Positions 20,321 to 30,630 are shown, numbered from the stretch's first letter. The stretch is 55,952 nucleotides of DNA from Microbacterium yannicii (GCF_024055635.1 NZ_JAMXMB010000024.1:1-55952); one strand, 5' to 3'. The notes: generated from the sequence alone by a model not told the origin. Program-made: numbers and translations.

Positions 20321-21136
20321 TCAGTGGGTCAGGAGCTTCGAGAGGAAGTCCTTGGCGCGAGCGCTCTGCGCATTCGTGAAGAACTCCTCGGGAGTCGCCT
20401 CTTCCACGATCTGCCCGTCGGCCATGAACACGACCCGGTCGGCTGCCTTGCGGGCGAATCCCATCTCGTGCGTCACGACGATCATCGTCATGCCGTCCTG
20501 GGCGAGGCCGACCATCACGTCGAGCACCTCGTTGATCATCTCGGGGTCGAGCGCGCTCGTCGGCTCATCGAAGAGCATCACCTTCGGCTGCATCGCGAGC
20601 GCGCGCGCGATCGCCACACGCTGCTGCTGGCCGCCCGACAGCTGTGCGGGGAGCTTGGATGCCTGCTGGGCGACGCCGACCCGTTCCAGCAGCTGCCGGG
20701 CGACGGTCTCGGCATCCGCCTTCTTCATCTTCCTGACCTTGATCGGGCCCAGCGTGACGTTCTCGAGGATCGTCAGGTGCGAGAACAGGTTGAAGGACTG
20801 GAAGACCATCCCGACATCCGCTCGCAGACCCGCGAGGCCCTTGCCCTCTTTCGGCAGCTCCTTGCCGTCGATCGCGATCGTGCCGCTCGTGATCGTCTCG
20901 AGGCGATTGATCGTGCGGCACAGTGTCGACTTGCCCGAGCCGGACGGGCCGATCACCACGACGACCTCGCCGCGGTTGACGGTCAGATCGATGTCTTTGA
21001 GTGCTTGGAATTCTCCGTAGTGCTTCTGCACGTTCGAGATCTGGACGAGGGGGTCACCACGGCGGACCGAGATGTTGCTCGTCGGCGTCGCCTGTCCGGC
21101 TGCATCTGGTGCCGGCGCACTGTCGTCGGGCGTCAT
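20321..21136 (-). CDS. gluA: Amino-acid ABC transporter ATP-binding protein (GluA-like)
   Basis: 271 residues. Walker A is GPSGSGKST, the ABC signature LSGGQQQR and Walker B VMLFDEP, followed by the switch histidine in VVTHEMGF. A 30-residue low-complexity N-terminus precedes the domain. I start at ATG 21136, which lies 7 nt after a TAGGGT hexamer; an in-frame GTG ten codons earlier would precede that element. First gene of gluABCD. Confidence 0.93.
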   Translation of the reverse strand: MTPDDSAPAPDAAGQATPTSNISVRRGDPLVQISNVQKHYGEFQALKDIDLTVNRGEVVVVIGPSGSGKSTLCRTINRLETITSGTIAIDGKELPKEGKGLAGLRADVGMVFQSFNLFSHLTILENVTLGPIKVRKMKKADAETVARQLLERVGVAQQASKLPAQLSGGQQQRVAIARALAMQPKVMLFDEPTSALDPEMINEVLDVMVGLAQDGMTMIVVTHEMGFARKAADRVVFMADGQIVEEATPEEFFTNAQSARAKDFLSKLLTH

Positions 21137-21143
21137 AGCGTTC

Positions 21144-21149
21144 ACCCTA
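21144..21149 (-). promoter_or_regulatory. -10 element of gluABCD, leaderless type
   Basis: TAGGGT on the minus strand, 7 nt before ATG 21136. An AT-richer near-palindrome (TTTACCGTTCCGTAAC) lies about 40 bp further upstream and might be a regulator site. Confidence 0.4.
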
Positions 21150-21225
21150 GGGGCGAGCGAGGACACTCGGCCAGTAGGACTCTCGAGCCTTTACCGTTCC
21201 GTAACAGGGTCGGAATGCAAGCGGC

Positions 21226-22026
21226 TCAACCGGCGGCGCGCTGCGCGAAGGCGGTCTCGTACAGGCAGACGCTGGCGGCGGTCGCGAGGTTCAGCGACTC
21301 GGCGGCGCCGTAGATCGGCAGCCGCAACGAGAGATCGACCAGCGACAGGGCGTCGTCCTCGAGACCACGCGCCTCGTTGCCGAAGAGCCAGGCGGTCGGC
21401 TCGGCGAGCAGGTCACGGGAGGCGAGGAAGTCCCCTCCCCCGACATCGGCGGCGATGACGCGCACGCCGGCCGCGCGGGCCTTCTCGACAGCCGTCGCGA
21501 GGTCGGCGCCCACCGCGACCGGCACATGGAAGAGCGAGCCCGTCGTCGCGCGGACGACCTTCGGGTTGTACGGGTCGACGGTGCGCCCGGTGAGGATGAC
21601 GGCGTCCGCTCCCGCGGCATCGGCCGCGCGGATGATGGTGCCGAGGTTGCCGGGGTCTCGCACCTCCTCGCAGATGGCGACGAGGCGCGGGCCGGACGCG
21701 AAGATGTCCCGCAGCGATGTCGGCGACTGCCGAGCCACCGCAACGATGCCCTGCGGTGTCACGGTGTCGGCCATCGCGTCGAGGACGGCCTCGGTGGTGT
21801 AGACGACCTCCAGGCCGGCATCCTTCGCGGCATCGCGCACATCCGCGTGCCGCTCGAGCGCCGACGGCGTCGCGAACAGCTCGACGAGCGTGTCAGGCCG
21901 ATAGGCCAAGGCCTCGCGCGCGGCCTGGGGACCTTCGAGCAGGAAGAGCCCGGTCTCCTGCCGCGCGCTCCGCTTCGTCAGCTTCGCGACGGCGCGGACA
22001 CGCGGAGAGCGAGGGTTCTCGAGCAC
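21226..22026 (-). CDS. SpoU/TrmH family RNA methyltransferase
   Basis: 266 residues. An N-terminal substrate-binding domain (to about residue 100) is followed by a SPOUT methyltransferase fold: EEVRDPGNLGTIIRAADAAG is motif 1, FGNEARGL motif 2 and ESLNLATAASV motif 3, which form the knot that binds S-adenosylmethionine. It probably 2'-O-methylates rRNA or tRNA; the target base cannot be read from sequence. GTG start with TAGACT 6 nt upstream. It lies downstream of rplT, beyond a terminator. Confidence 0.92.
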   Translation of the reverse strand: MLENPRSPRVRAVAKLTKRSARQETGLFLLEGPQAAREALAYRPDTLVELFATPSALERHADVRDAAKDAGLEVVYTTEAVLDAMADTVTPQGIVAVARQSPTSLRDIFASGPRLVAICEEVRDPGNLGTIIRAADAAGADAVILTGRTVDPYNPKVVRATTGSLFHVPVAVGADLATAVEKARAAGVRVIAADVGGGDFLASRDLLAEPTAWLFGNEARGLEDDALSLVDLSLRLPIYGAAESLNLATAASVCLYETAFAQRAAG

Positions 22027-22032
22027 GGCATC

Positions 22033-22038
22033 AGTCTA
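22033..22038 (-). promoter_or_regulatory. -10 element of the RNA methyltransferase gene, leaderless type
   Basis: TAGACT on the minus strand, 6 nt before GTG 22026. Confidence 0.45.
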
Positions 22039-22100
22039 GGGTCGCGGCATCCGTCCCCTGACATGCGTTTTCTGCCGCGTCCGCCGGCCGCCGACGCAGA

Positions 22101-22130
22101 AGGGGCGCCCTCCGTGAGGAGGACGCCCCT
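22101..22130 (-). terminator. Terminator hairpin of infC-rpmI-rplT
   Basis: AGGGGCGCCCTCC pairs with GGAGGACGCCCCT around GTGA, with one mismatch. It begins 23 bp past the rplT stop, in the right place for the end of the operon. The T content after it is low. Confidence 0.7.
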
Positions 22131-22153
22131 TCCGAGACAGCGGATGCCGCGTG

Positions 22154-22537
22154 TCAGGCGCTCTTGGGAGCGTTGACGTTCTCGGGCAGCGCCTGCTTGG
22201 CGGTCTGGACGAGCGACGCGAAGGTCTTGGGCTCGTTCACCGCGAGCTCGGCGAGCATGCGACGGTCGACCTGCACACCCGCGAGGCCGAGGCCCTGGAT
22301 GAAGCGGTTGTACGTGATGCCGTTCTGGCGGGCAGCGGCGTTGATGCGCTGGATCCACAGACGGCGGAAGTCGCCCTTGCGCTTGCGACGGTCGCGGTAC
22401 GCGTAGACGAGCGAGTGGGTGACCTGCTCCTTCGCCTTGCGGTACAGACGCGAGCGCTGGCCCCGGTAACCGGAGGCGCGCTCGAGGATGACGCGACGCT
22501 TCTTGTGGGCGTTGACGGCCCGCTTGACTCTAGCCAT
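22154..22537 (-). CDS. rplT: 50S ribosomal protein L20
   Basis: 127 residues. [21 protein letters not shown] and the [10 protein letters not shown] segment are near-invariant in L20, which binds 23S rRNA early in assembly. It ends the infC-rpmI-rplT operon, 30 bp after rpmI. A terminator-like hairpin follows. Confidence 0.98.
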   Translation of the reverse strand: MARVKRAVNAHKKRRVILERASGYRGQRSRLYRKAKEQVTHSLVYAYRDRRKRKGDFRRLWIQRINAAARQNGITYNRFIQGLGLAGVQVDRRMLAELAVNEPKTFASLVQTAKQALPENVNAPKSA

Positions 22538-22567
22538 TTCGATTGATTCCTATTCCTGCGTCGGCGC

Positions 22568-22762
22568 TCAGAGGCCGAGGAGCTTCTTGGCGACCTTGGC
22601 GTCGCCCTTCGCGAGGACCTGGTCCTGCGACAGGCGGCGGGTACGGCGACTGGGCTTGCCCTCGAAGTTGTGGCGAAGGTTCGCCTGCTGCTTCATGAGC
22701 TTCCCGCTGCCCGTGACCTTGAAGCGCTTCTTGGCGCCCGAGTGGGTCTTCTGCTTCGGCAT
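22568..22762 (-). CDS. rpmI: 50S ribosomal protein L35
   Basis: 64 residues, [21 protein letters not shown] being the family's N-terminus. It lies 70 bp downstream of infC and 30 bp upstream of rplT. Confidence 0.98.
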   Translation of the reverse strand: MPKQKTHSGAKKRFKVTGSGKLMKQQANLRHNFEGKPSRRTRRLSQDQVLAKGDAKVAKKLLGL

Positions 22763-22832
22763 CTCTTCTTCCTTCGTTTCACTTCCCGCCCAGGCGGGAG
22801 TCGGTATCCCGCGGTGCGGGAGTCTGTGGGGC

Positions 22833-23501
<669 letters not shown>

Positions 23502-23802
23502 GCGGAACTCCTTGGGTTATGGGATGGACCACCACGACACATGTTCATGTCGCGGGCGGAGAGAGGATCCATTCCACCCGTCAGACGCTTCGAGCGCCGA
23601 CTTCCTGCACCCTCTCCGGTGACGGAGCTCCCGCGCGGTTGCCCTGGCGGCTACCCCTCCCGTTTCTGCGTGGCCGCAGGACGGTCGGGGCGGAGTGCAT
23701 GACCCGGTAGCCTGGAACGGCAAGCGCGGGTGGGATGTGATCCACTTTCCGATCCGGCACAGAACGTACCGGAGACCGCAGCAGTCTATCAGAGAGAACG
23801 GC
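23502..23802. promoter_or_regulatory. infC leader and infC / DUF1844 divergent promoter region
   Basis: 301 bp without a gene. TAGACT (23783-23788 on the minus strand) is a fair -10, giving an infC leader of about 275 nt. The leader can form several hairpins, among them CTCCG/CGGAG around 23621-23634 and CGACA/TGTCG shortly before the ribosome binding site. A long leader before infC-rpmI-rplT fits control by IF-3 or L20; no known family motif is recognised. Confidence 0.5.
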
Positions 23803-24219
23803 GTGGACACGATTCGAGACCAGGACGGCGAAACGACGAGCACGACGGCGGTGGATGCCGAGCGTCAGGCCCGCTGGGAGGAGCAGGAGCGCGCCGCGGC
23901 GTCCGCCTCGCGCGACATCGCCGAGGTGCCCGCCGTCGAGGTCATCACGACCGCCGCCGTGCACCTGCTGAGCGCCGCCGCGGTCAAGGTCGGCCTGGCC
24001 GACGACCCTGCGACGCAAACGGACCTCGACGAGGCCCGCAAGCTCATCAACGCCCTGGCCGGCCTGATCACCGCGGGTGCCCCCGAGATCAGCGACATGC
24101 ACGCCCGCTCGCTCCGCGACGGGCTGCGTTCGGTGCAGCTCGCGTTCCGCGAGGCGTCCGTGATCCCCGATCCGATCGGCAAGGGTCCCGGCGAGAAGTG
24201 GACCGGCCCGGTCACCTGA
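23803..24219 (+). CDS. DUF1844 family protein
   Basis: 138 residues. The conserved core EVITTAAVHLLSAAAVKVGL and DLDEARKLINALAGLI defines DUF1844, small cytoplasmic actinobacterial proteins of unknown role that commonly sit beside infC. The GTG at 23803 is chosen because the frame upstream runs into the infC promoter. It is divergent from infC and ends 47 bp from the convergent decarboxylase gene. Confidence 0.85.
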   Translation: MDTIRDQDGETTSTTAVDAERQARWEEQERAAASASRDIAEVPAVEVITTAAVHLLSAAAVKVGLADDPATQTDLDEARKLINALAGLITAGAPEISDMHARSLRDGLRSVQLAFREASVIPDPIGKGPGEKWTGPVT

Positions 24220-24224
24220 CCTCC

Positions 24225-24240
24225 GGCACGTGACCGTGCC
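24225..24240. terminator. Short hairpin between convergent genes
   Basis: GGCACG and CGTGCC with a TGAC loop, directly after the DUF1844 stop and 27 bp from the decarboxylase stop. It could serve both genes. Confidence 0.45.
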
Positions 24241-24266
24241 AAGGTAACGGGACGCCGCGCCAGCGC

Positions 24267-25658
24267 TCAGCCCTCGATGCCGAGCGCGGACGCTCCGCGG
24301 GCCACGGCATCGATCGTGCGGCGAACGGCCTCGGCGTCGGTGCCGTGGTTGCTCACGGCGAAGCGCACCACGGTGCGGCCGCGCCACGTGGACGATGACG
24401 CCCACACCGTGCCTTCGTCGCGCAGCCAGTCCCCCAGCGCCGCGGTCGCCGCATCGTCGCCCGTCGCGAGGCACACCTGCGTGAACGGCACGTCGTTGAC
24501 CACCTCGAGCCCGGGCACGGCGCGGAACCCTGCGGCGAGGGCGGTCGCGGCATCCGCCAGTCCGTCGATCAGACGCACGACGCCCTGCCGGCCGAGCGAC
24601 CGCAGCGCAGCCCACACCGGCACTCCGCGCGCCCGACGCGAGAGCTCCGGGACCCGGTCGTACGGGTCCGGGACGCTCGCCACCGCCGGGAGATAGGCGG
24701 CGTGGGCGCCCAGCGACGCCGTCATCGCCGCCTCGTCGCGCACGATCGCGACCCCGCAGTCGTAGGGCACGTTGAGCGTCTTGTGCGCGTCCGTCGCCCA
24801 CGAATCGGCGTCGGCGAGACCCGCGACGAGGTGACGCAGCCGCGGGCTGGCCGCCGCCCAGAGACCGAAGGCGCCATCGACGTGCACCCAGGCACCGGCA
24901 CGATGGGCGACCGCGACGGCCGCCGTGAAGTCGTCGAACGCCCCGGAGTGGACGTCGCCGGCCTGCAGGGCGACGATCGTGGGTCCGGTGCCGTCGGCGA
25001 GTGCGCGTTCGAGGCCTGCGACGTCGATGCGGCCCTGATCGTCGGCGCCCACCGTCTGCGGCAGGCCGAGGCCCGCGATACGGCCCGCGAGCTGCATCGA
25101 GGTGTGGACCGCATCGCCGGCGAGGAACCGGATCGCCGGCGCCTGCGCGAGTCCGGCGGCGGGATCCGCTCCCGCCCGGCGCACCACGGCGTCACGCGCC
25201 GCGACGAGGCACGCGAGGTTGGCGGTGGTCCCGCCGGTCACGAAACCGACTCCGCTCTCGGCGGGAAGACCGAGCAGGTCGAGGAGCCAGCCGCCGGCGA
25301 CCTCCTCGACGGCGGCCGTCGCCGGCGTGGGCTGTCGGGATCCGGTGTTCTGGTCCCAGGCGGCCACCAGCCAGTCCGCCGCCAACGCGGCCGGGTAGGC
25401 GCCGCCGATCACGAAGCCGTAGAAGCGCGGGGAGCCCATCGCCATGAGACCCGGCTCGGATGCCGCGGCGAGCTCCTCGACGACGTCCCGCGGGTCCGTG
25501 CCGTCCTCGGGCAGTCGACGTTCCAGTCGTGCCAGCACGCCGTCGACATCGAGCGCGGGGCGGATGGGACGGTCAGGGAGCGAGTCCAGCCAGCTCAGCG
25601 CGTGTCGATGCGCCGCCTCCAGCGCCTCCCGGTACTGCTCCTTCGTGGCACCGTCCAT
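24267..25658 (-). CDS. PLP-dependent group II amino-acid decarboxylase family protein
   Basis: 463 residues. The PLP-binding lysine is in SWATDAHKTLNVPYDCG, and VHVDGAFG contains the aspartate that holds the pyridine nitrogen. This places it among aromatic-L-amino-acid/glutamate decarboxylase relatives. The substrate cannot be read from sequence; tyrosine, tryptophan, DOPA or a related amino acid are possible. ATG 25658 gives a normal N-terminus (MDGATKEQYREALEAA) with the characteristic early helix. It stands alone. Confidence 0.88.
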   Translation of the reverse strand: MDGATKEQYREALEAAHRHALSWLDSLPDRPIRPALDVDGVLARLERRLPEDGTDPRDVVEELAAASEPGLMAMGSPRFYGFVIGGAYPAALAADWLVAAWDQNTGSRQPTPATAAVEEVAGGWLLDLLGLPAESGVGFVTGGTTANLACLVAARDAVVRRAGADPAAGLAQAPAIRFLAGDAVHTSMQLAGRIAGLGLPQTVGADDQGRIDVAGLERALADGTGPTIVALQAGDVHSGAFDDFTAAVAVAHRAGAWVHVDGAFGLWAAASPRLRHLVAGLADADSWATDAHKTLNVPYDCGVAIVRDEAAMTASLGAHAAYLPAVASVPDPYDRVPELSRRARGVPVWAALRSLGRQGVVRLIDGLADAATALAAGFRAVPGLEVVNDVPFTQVCLATGDDAATAALGDWLRDEGTVWASSSTWRGRTVVRFAVSNHGTDAEAVRRTIDAVARGASALGIEG

Positions 25659-25771
25659 GGTCGCCCCCTTCGCCGAGCCGATCCTCCGCCGCCGGACGGG
25701 GGTGCGCAAGAGCACGGGGCGGGTCGGCCCGCGTTGATGCGTCCGCGGCGGACTCGACGACGAGCGGATGC

Positions 25772-25848
25772 GCGGGCTCAGGCGCCGCGCCGCGCGGGCT
25801 GAGGCGCCGCGGCGTGCGGGCTCAGGCGGCGCCTGCGCTCAGGCGCGG
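25772..25848. repeat. 22-bp tandem repeat at the 3' end of sseB
   Basis: Three consecutive 22-bp copies start at 25772, 25794 and 25816, each beginning GCGGGCT(C/G)AGGCG, followed by a partial copy (CTCAGGCGCGG) that contains the sseB stop codon. Copies differ at a few positions. Likely a variable-number repeat. Confidence 0.75.
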
Positions 25849-26627
25849 ACGAGCTTGACGGTGAGGGAGTCCACGAGGACGGCGATGCGATCGTCCGCGG
25901 CCCAGCGAGCCGCGAGCCGCGCGAGCACGGCGTCGAGCTCGGTCTTCTCGAGGCCGTCCATCAGGTGCAGGCGCACCACGAGCTCCGGTCCGCGCAGGCG
26001 GGCGTCGGGGTCGCCCGGCTCCACCGACAGATCGATGACCGAGAGCTCGGCGCCGGTGCTGTCGTGCAATCCGGCGAACACCTCCGGCGACAGGAAGCTC
26101 GGCTCCCACGCGTGGCCCTGGCCGATCGCCCACACGGCCGGGCGGCGGATGACGAACTCGGTGTCCGAGCCGGGATCGAGCACGATGAGATCGGTGTCGT
26201 CGGCCGCAGCGGACAGCGCGGTGCGGACGCCGTCGGCGGGGACCGGCCGGGCCGCGGCATCCCACCGCTTCATGGCGTCGACCGACGAGAACACCGGCAG
26301 CACCCGACGACCGTCGGGCGCGGCCACGGTGACGATCGACAGCTCCTGCGTCTTGTCGACCTCGAGGCCGTGCGCGCCGACGCCGCTCGCACCCTTCTCG
26401 GCGACGAGCGGGATGAGCAGACGCGCCGCCCGATAGGCGTCGATCACCTCGCGCTGACCGCCCTCGCCCGCGCGGAACGCCGTCAGCGCGGCGAGCAGCG
26501 CCGGATCGGCGGAGCCGTCGTCGGACGCGTGCGGGTTCGTCTCGAAGCTGCGTCCCTCCCAGGGAACGCCGGCGGAGTCGCCGCCGTGCCCGTGGGGGGC
26601 GGCGTGCGGGTCAGTATCCGGCGACAT
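25839..26627 (-). CDS. SseB family protein
   Basis: 262 residues, opening [16 protein letters not shown]. The SseB N-terminal domain (about residues 60-180) shows [27 protein letters not shown] and [12 protein letters not shown]. The function of SseB-like proteins in actinobacteria is unknown; they are often found after hisA/priA. ATG 26627 lies 17 bp inside the priA gene, so the two overlap. The last codons run into the 22-bp tandem repeat. Confidence 0.85.
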   Translation of the reverse strand: MSPDTDPHAAPHGHGGDSAGVPWEGRSFETNPHASDDGSADPALLAALTAFRAGEGGQREVIDAYRAARLLIPLVAEKGASGVGAHGLEVDKTQELSIVTVAAPDGRRVLPVFSSVDAMKRWDAAARPVPADGVRTALSAAADDTDLIVLDPGSDTEFVIRRPAVWAIGQGHAWEPSFLSPEVFAGLHDSTGAELSVIDLSVEPGDPDARLRGPELVVRLHLMDGLEKTELDAVLARLAARWAADDRIAVLVDSLTVKLVRA

Positions 26628-27357
26628 CCAGCGCCTCGGCCAGCGTGAACGCGCCGGCGTAGAGCGCTTTGCCGACGATGACACCCTCGACGCCGAGCGG
26701 CACGAGATCGCGGAGCGCCACGATGTCGTCGAGGCTCGACACGCCCCCGGAGGCCACGATCGGCTTGGGCGTGCGCGCGGTGAGCTCGCGCAGCAGGTCG
26801 AGGTTCGGCCCCTGCAGCGTGCCGTCCTTCGTGACGTCCGTCACCACGTAGCGGCTGCAGCCCGCCGATTCGAGCCGATCGAGGACCGTCCACAGGTCGC
26901 CGCCCTCGCGCGTCCAGCCTCGGGCGGCGAGCGTGGTGCCGCGCACGTCGAGCCCCACGGCGATCGCGTCGCCGTATCTCCCGATGACGTCGGCCGCCCA
27001 CTCCGGGTTCTCGAGCGCGGCCGTGCCCAGATTGATGCGCGACGCCCCGCTCTCGAGAGCAGCCTCGAGCGTGCGGTCGTCGCGGATGCCGCCGGAGAGC
27101 TCCACCTGCACGCCCTTGACCTGCCTGATCACCTTGCGCAGCACACCGACGTTGCTGCCGCGGCCGAACGCCGCGTCGAGGTCGACGAGGTGGATCCACT
27201 CGGCTCCCTGTCGCGCGAAGTCGAGCGCCGCGTCGACGGGATCGCCGTAGCTCGTCTCGGTCCCCGCCTCACCCTGCGTCAGGCGGACGGCCTTGCCGTC
27301 GGCGACATCGACGGCGGGCAGGAGGACGAGCTTGGGTGTGGACGCGAAATCGTTCAT
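26611..27357 (-). CDS. priA: Phosphoribosyl isomerase A (HisA/TrpF-type)
   Basis: 248 residues, (beta-alpha)8 barrel. It isomerises ProFAR in histidine synthesis; in actinobacteria lacking trpF the same enzyme serves tryptophan synthesis, hence PriA. The catalytic aspartates lie in [10 protein letters not shown] and [23 protein letters not shown] and VASGGVSS bind phosphate. CAGGAG precedes ATG 27357; another in-frame ATG at 27375 lacks a ribosome binding site. It overlaps sseB by 17 bp. Confidence 0.93.
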   Translation of the reverse strand: MNDFASTPKLVLLPAVDVADGKAVRLTQGEAGTETSYGDPVDAALDFARQGAEWIHLVDLDAAFGRGSNVGVLRKVIRQVKGVQVELSGGIRDDRTLEAALESGASRINLGTAALENPEWAADVIGRYGDAIAVGLDVRGTTLAARGWTREGGDLWTVLDRLESAGCSRYVVTDVTKDGTLQGPNLDLLRELTARTPKPIVASGGVSSLDDIVALRDLVPLGVEGVIVGKALYAGAFTLAEALDVAGY

Positions 27358-27430
27358 GGCTCCTGGCTCAGGCATCGAAAGCTGTGTATGGCGGGTCCGG
27401 GAAGCACGCGCTCCGGCAGACGGCACGGTC

Positions 27431-28102
27431 TCAGAGGGTAGCCCCGCGCAGCCCGTCGATCCAATTCGACAGCAGACGGATGCCGGCATCCCCCGACTTC
27501 TCGGGGTGGAACTGCGTGGCCGACAGCGGTCCGTTCTCGACCGCCGCGAGGAACGGCGCCCCGTAGTCGCACCACGTGAGGATCGGCTCGGGGAACGGCG
27601 GCTGCACGTCGAGCAGCCACTTCTGCGCCCCGAAGGAGTGCACGAAATAGAACCGTTCGTGCTCGATCCCGCTGAAGAGGCGCGTGCCCTCACCGGGCTC
27701 GACCGTGTTCCACCCCATGTGGGGAAGGACGGGGGCGTCGAGCTCCGTCACGACACCCGGCCATTCGCCGAGCCCTTCGGTGTCGACGCCGCGCTCCACG
27801 CCGCGCTCGAAGAAGATCTGCATTCCCACGCACACACCGAGCACGGGGCGTCCCCCCGCGAGACGGCGCTCGATGAGCTGGTCGCCCCGGCTGGCGCGCA
27901 GCGCCTCTGCGACGGCGCGGAAGGCGCCGACCCCTGGCACGAACAGCCCGTCGGCGTCGCGGACGAGGCCGGGGTCTGCGGTCAGCCGCGCGTCGGCGCC
28001 GGCGGCGACGAGCGCCTTCACGGCGGAGTGCACGTTGCCCGACCCGTAGTCGAGGACGGCGACGACCGGCCGGTCCTCGGTGCGGGCCGTGCTCTCGCTC
28101 AC
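27431..28102 (-). CDS. hisH: Imidazole glycerol phosphate synthase, glutamine amidotransferase subunit
   Basis: 223 residues. It releases ammonia from glutamine for HisF. The nucleophile is Cys in GVCVGMQ and the His/Glu pair lies in FHPEKSG. GTG start in a 4-bp overlap with the hisB stop (GTGA at 28099-28102). Its partner hisF is not in the window. Confidence 0.96.
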   Translation of the reverse strand: MSESTARTEDRPVVAVLDYGSGNVHSAVKALVAAGADARLTADPGLVRDADGLFVPGVGAFRAVAEALRASRGDQLIERRLAGGRPVLGVCVGMQIFFERGVERGVDTEGLGEWPGVVTELDAPVLPHMGWNTVEPGEGTRLFSGIEHERFYFVHSFGAQKWLLDVQPPFPEPILTWCDYGAPFLAAVENGPLSATQFHPEKSGDAGIRLLSNWIDGLRGATL

Positions 28103-28707
28103 AGGGCGCCCTTGGTGCTGGGGATGCCGTCGACCAGCGGGTCGAGGGCCTTGGCCTGACGGAAGGCGCGCGCGAAGGACTTGTACTCGGCCTCGGCGAT
28201 GTGATGCGGGTCGCGCCCAGACAGCACGCGTACGTGGACCGTGAGGGCGGCGTTGTACGCGACCGCCTCGAACGTGTGGCGCACCAGCGAACCCGTGAAA
28301 TGCCCGCCGATGAGGTGGTGCTCGAAACCCGCAGGCTCACCCGTGTGCACGAGGTACGGGCGGCCGCTGATGTCGACGACGGCCTGGGCCAGTGCCTCAT
28401 CGAGCGGGACCAGTGCGTCGCCGTAGCGCGCGATGCCCGACTTGTCGCCGAGCGCCTCGCGGATCGCCTGGCCGAGCACGATCGAGATGTCCTCGACCGT
28501 GTGGTGCGCATCGATGTCGGTGTCGCCCGACGCACGCACGGTGAGATCGGTGAGCGAGTGCTTCGCGAACGCGGTCAGCAGGTGGTCGAAGAACGGGACC
28601 GTGGTATCGATCCGGCTGCGGCCGCTGCCGTCCAGATCCAGCTCGAGCTCGACGGTCGACTCGCTCGTCGCCCGGCGCAGCGAGGCGGTGCGTGGTGCGG
28701 CGCTCAT
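28099..28707 (-). CDS. hisB: Imidazoleglycerol-phosphate dehydratase
   Basis: 202 residues, the monofunctional dehydratase without a phosphatase domain. Manganese-binding motifs [22 protein letters not shown] and [11 protein letters not shown] are all present. Its ATG overlaps the hisC stop by 4 bp (28704-28707), and its stop overlaps hisH. Confidence 0.97.
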   Translation of the reverse strand: MSAAPRTASLRRATSESTVELELDLDGSGRSRIDTTVPFFDHLLTAFAKHSLTDLTVRASGDTDIDAHHTVEDISIVLGQAIREALGDKSGIARYGDALVPLDEALAQAVVDISGRPYLVHTGEPAGFEHHLIGGHFTGSLVRHTFEAVAYNAALTVHVRVLSGRDPHHIAEAEYKSFARAFRQAKALDPLVDGIPSTKGAL

Positions 28708-29789
28708 GCCGCCGATCCTACCGAGGCCAGCGCGTCGAGGAAGGCTGTCGTCTCGTCCGCCGTCCCCGCCGTGACCCGCAGATGCGCCGGGATGCCGACG
28801 TCGCGGATGAGCACGCCCTGGTCGTAGAGCCCACGCCACGTCGCGGCGGGATCGGCCACTCCCCCGAACAGCACGAAGTTCGTCCACGATTCGTGCGGCG
28901 TGTAGCCGAGCGCCTCGACGGTGGCCGAGATCCGGTCACGCTGGGCCACGATCTCGTCGACCATGCCCAGCATCGTGGGCGCGTGCCGGAGGGCAGCCGT
29001 AGCCGCCGCCTGCGTGAGCGCGCTGAGGTGATACGGCAGGCGCACCAGCCGCAGCGCGTCGATGAGCGCGGGATCGGCCGCCATGTAGCCGACCCGGGCG
29101 CCCGCGAAGGCGAACGCCTTGCTCATCGTGCGCGAGACCACGAGACGCTCGCGGCCCGGCAGCAGCGTCAGGGCGGAGCGCTCGTCGTGCGGGGCGAACT
29201 CGAAGTAGGCCTCGTCGACGATCACGATGCCGTCCGTCGCTTCATACGCGGCCTCGACCACATCGAGCCCGAGCGGGGTCCCGGTCGGATTGTTCGGCGA
29301 GCACAGGAACACCACATCGGGCGATGCGTGCGCGATCTGGGCGGCCGCATCGTCCGCCGTCACGGAATAATCCTCGGATCGGGTGCCGGAGATCCACTCG
29401 GCACCGGTGCCGCGGGTCAGGAGCGGGTACATCGAGTACGTGGGCGCGAAGCCGAACGCCGTGCGTCCGGGTCCTGCGAAAGCCTGCAGGATGTGCTGGA
29501 GCACCTCGTTCGAGCCGTTCGCCGCCCAGACCTCGTCGCGCGTGAGGCCGTGACCCAGGTAGTCGGCGAAGCCCTCGCGCAGGGCGGTGAATTCGCGGTC
29601 GGGGTAGCGATTGACGTCGCTGAGTGCCCGCGCGATCGAGTCAAGGATGTCGTCCGCGACCTCGGCCGGAACGGGATGGGTGTTCTCGTTGACGTTCAGC
29701 GCCACCGGAAGGGGCGCCTGCGGGGCGCCGTATGGCTTCTGCCCGCGGAGATCGGCGCGCAAGGGGAGGTCTTCGAGACGTGCACTCAC
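28704..29789 (-). CDS. hisC: Histidinol-phosphate aminotransferase
   Basis: 361 residues. A PLP aminotransferase (fold type I) with the lysine in [16 protein letters not shown] and the CSPNNPTG motif. I start at GTG 29789 ([15 protein letters not shown] follows). The in-frame ATG three codons upstream would overlap a TAGCAT -10 hexamer that stands 7 nt before the GTG, and no ribosome binding site precedes that ATG. First gene of hisC-hisB-hisH-priA-sseB. Confidence 0.95.
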   Translation of the reverse strand: MSARLEDLPLRADLRGQKPYGAPQAPLPVALNVNENTHPVPAEVADDILDSIARALSDVNRYPDREFTALREGFADYLGHGLTRDEVWAANGSNEVLQHILQAFAGPGRTAFGFAPTYSMYPLLTRGTGAEWISGTRSEDYSVTADDAAAQIAHASPDVVFLCSPNNPTGTPLGLDVVEAAYEATDGIVIVDEAYFEFAPHDERSALTLLPGRERLVVSRTMSKAFAFAGARVGYMAADPALIDALRLVRLPYHLSALTQAAATAALRHAPTMLGMVDEIVAQRDRISATVEALGYTPHESWTNFVLFGGVADPAATWRGLYDQGVLIRDVGIPAHLRVTAGTADETTAFLDALASVGSAA

Positions 29790-29796
29790 CTCTCCC

Positions 29797-29802
29797 ATGC
29801 TA
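29797..29802 (-). promoter_or_regulatory. -10 element of the his operon, leaderless type
   Basis: TAGCAT on the minus strand, 7 nt before GTG 29789. Its last two bases are the A and T of the upstream ATG, which argues against that ATG as start. Confidence 0.45.
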
Positions 29803-29867
29803 GGCCCGTCGGAGCTGAGGGCTCCGCCGCGTGACGACGCGAGACCCCGCCCACCGAAAGGCGGGAC

Positions 29868-30368
29868 TCAGCGACCCTCGCCGGTTGACGCAACCCCGTC
29901 GGAACCCATCGGGATCGCGAGGCTCTGTCCGGCGCGCACGGCGACGCTGTCGAGGGCGTTCAGGCGCACGAGCTCGTCGACGACGTCCCGGGGATCACGG
30001 TCGGGCGCGATCTCTTCGGCGATGCTCCAGAGCGAGTCTCCCGCGGCCACCGTCACGGTCTGGAAGGAACCTGCCGGCGCACCGGCATCACGGGACGCCA
30101 ACGCGGCCCCGCCTCCGACCACCGCCGCGCTCAGAGCGATCACCGCCGGGAGCGCGGCCAGCGCCGCGAGCACCCGACGGCCGCGCACGGTGAGGCGCAG
30201 GCGGGTGGGTCGTGCCATGCCTTCCGCGGAGCCGGGCTCGACGGTGCCATTCATCTCAACCGTGGCGTTCGCGGGAACCCGCCGTGCGGCGCCCTGCACG
30301 CGCTGTGCCGCCAGGCGCGCGGCACGTGCCGGCGAGGGGACGGACGTCGTGAAGTGGATCGCGGTCAT
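29868..30368 (-). CDS. LysM-domain membrane protein, likely SOS-induced cell-division suppressor
   Basis: 166 residues. A basic cytoplasmic part (to about residue 70) is followed by one membrane segment (about 73-98) and an external LysM domain (about 108-156, [16 protein letters not shown] ... [17 protein letters not shown]). Small one-pass LysM proteins divergent from lexA delay division during DNA damage in other Gram-positives (Rv2719c in mycobacteria, DivS in corynebacteria, YneA in Bacillus). The promoter TTGACA-17-TAGCTT carries a LexA-type box over its -10, which supports that role. GGGAGGAG precedes ATG 30368. Confidence 0.82.
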   Translation of the reverse strand: MTAIHFTTSVPSPARAARLAAQRVQGAARRVPANATVEMNGTVEPGSAEGMARPTRLRLTVRGRRVLAALAALPAVIALSAAVVGGGAALASRDAGAPAGSFQTVTVAAGDSLWSIAEEIAPDRDPRDVVDELVRLNALDSVAVRAGQSLAIPMGSDGVASTGEGR

Positions 30369-30377
30369 GCTGGGCTC

Positions 30378-30391
30378 CTCCCGATGGGGAG
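30378..30391 (-). promoter_or_regulatory. Short hairpin masking the LysM-gene ribosome binding site
   Basis: CTCCC (as mRNA, from 30391-30387) and GGGAG (30382-30378) pair across a 4-nt loop, and the second arm is the Shine-Dalgarno sequence of the gene. Weak (5 bp) but placed where it could limit initiation. Confidence 0.35.
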
Positions 30392-30394
30392 AGA

Positions 30395-30432
30395 TTCGCA
30401 TTCACCGCTCGGCCGGGAGCGATGAATGCGAA
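30395..30432 (-). promoter_or_regulatory. 16-bp hairpin in the LysM-gene leader
   Basis: TTCGCATTCACCGCTC (30395-30410) faces GAGCGATGAATGCGAA (30417-30432) with a single mismatch and a 6-nt loop. It lies between the predicted transcription start (about 30437) and the ribosome binding site. Confidence 0.65.
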
Positions 30433-30440
30433 CCTCTCTT

Positions 30441-30456
30441 CCGAAGCTATCTTCGA
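30441..30456. promoter_or_regulatory. LexA (SOS) box between lexA and the LysM gene
   Basis: CCGAAGCTATCTTCGA, a 5-4-5 palindrome with the spacing of the Gram-positive SOS box (TCGAACNNNNGTTCGA). The right half CTTCGA is identical to that of the recA box. It covers the -10 of the LysM gene. Confidence 0.65.
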
Positions 30457-30472
30457 GACTGTACGATGTCAA
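30444..30472 (-). promoter_or_regulatory. Promoter of the LysM gene
   Basis: TTGACA (30467-30472), a 17-bp spacer, and TAGCTT (30444-30449). It is the best sigma-70-like promoter in the window. LexA bound at 30441-30456 would block the -10. Confidence 0.7.
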
Positions 30473-30630
30473 TACCGGATCTGGGCGACGATCTCTCGAA
30501 CGCGACACGCGGCCGGGTTGTTCCCCAGAAGCGCGTGATCCGGATACGGTTTCGATACGAGAACCCCACCACGGGCCTCCGACATTCGAAGAAACAGCGC
30601 TCCACGCCGAGCGCAGGACGGAGCCGGAAG

